DNA of 64,000 nt from DATFVA01 sp963745945 (GTDB taxonomy: Bacteria > Bacteroidota > Ignavibacteria > Ignavibacteriales > Ignavibacteriaceae), in NCBI GenBank assembly GCA_963745945.1, contig CAVUZG010000003.1, positions 5,095 through 69,094 on the forward strand, written 5' to 3'. Position numbers and translations under genes: made by a program. Positions 63,949 to 64,000 of the stretch are shown one piece after another. Position 1 is the stretch's first letter. Every line of letters begins with the position of its first letter. The notes under the pieces are model-generated. The model was not told the origin of the DNA and made no database searches. It saw only the letters and a program-made list of their open reading frames with translations.

Positions 63949-64000
63949 TTACTTGGATGAATCCACTACCGCAGTTGTATCCATAATTTTACCATTCTCC
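63949..64000 (-). CDS. 3' end of a minus-strand gene at the right edge
   Basis: On the minus strand a frame enters from the right edge as ENGKIMDTTAVVDSSK and ends in TAA at 63949-63951. The codons look like normal coding sequence, and the position just beyond a two-sided palindrome fits a convergent gene. Too short to name. Confidence 0.35.
   Translation of the reverse strand, partial: ENGKIMDTTAVVDSSK

Noticed and set aside
1..64000. tRNA, rRNA, CRISPR, prophage or transposase genes
   Set aside because: Read for on both strands: no TTCGAATC-type T-loop with a CCA-like end, no regular spaced repeats, no DDE transposase or integrase motif was seen.

Overview
The window is AT-rich chromosomal DNA that looks like a member of the Ignavibacteria (Bacteroidetes/Chlorobi group). 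Supporting signs are two secreted proteins ending in the type IX secretion (T9SS) sorting domain of the QNYPNPFNP type, a gldC gene, a LiaF-like/LytS-like/LytTR module, and a conserved ribosomal/translation gene order with Chlorobi-like proteins. No tRNA, rRNA, CRISPR array, transposase, integrase or phage gene was found. This is mostly core chromosome with a more variable right end.

Layout. 0.2-4.5 kb: surface polysaccharide genes (SLBB export protein, dTDP-glucose dehydratase rmlB, an RmlD-like reductase, an outer-membrane barrel). 4.5-10.7 kb: DUF1460 hydrolase, dnaB (DnaA box upstream), type-4 uracil-DNA glycosylase, and the operon yicC-gmk-rpoZ-coaBC. 10.7-14.1 kb: Omp85 protein, lipoprotein, L,D-transpeptidase-like protein with Ser for Cys. 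14.2-18.3 kb: rplM-rpsI-rpsB-tsf-pyrH-frr. 18.5-27.3 kb: envelope proteins, an epimerase, a deoxyhypusine-synthase-like enzyme, ppk1, mrp-nfu (Fe-S assembly), an AI-2E-type transporter. 27.3-37.8 kb: three consecutive SurA/PpiC-type foldases and a MoxR ATPase, a T9SS-secreted subtilisin, metG. 38.3-45.4 kb: LiaF-like protein with LytS/LytTR two-component system, CoA-acylating aldehyde dehydrogenase, cytidylate-kinase-like protein, class-V aminotransferase. 45.4-52.0 kb: a probable muropeptide-recycling operon (GlcNAc-kinase-like, AmpG-like, serine hydrolase, NagZ-like GH3) and a DUF819 transporter. 52-58.4 kb: small proteins, sorbosone-dehydrogenase-like protein, metalloprotease, cydAB, gldC, nuclease. 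58.4-64 kb: secreted proteins with an 87-bp perfect direct repeat and two related palindromes.

Six conserved genes (rmlB, coaBC, a PpiC-type foldase, the GlcNAc-kinase-like gene, the sorbosone-dehydrogenase-like gene, cydB) are each broken by one extra A/T base. All six go in the same direction and each reads through if one base is dropped. This looks more like residual insertion errors in the assembly than gene decay, and it should be settled before biological meaning is read into any of them.

The least explained signals are: a cloverleaf-like palindromic element at 38009-38096 in the largest gene-free stretch; a four-copy alternating GTGTCGA array upstream of the deoxyhypusine-synthase-like gene; the 87-bp duplication; and the paired palindromes after two genes at the right end. 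No complete new multi-gene system is evident to me.
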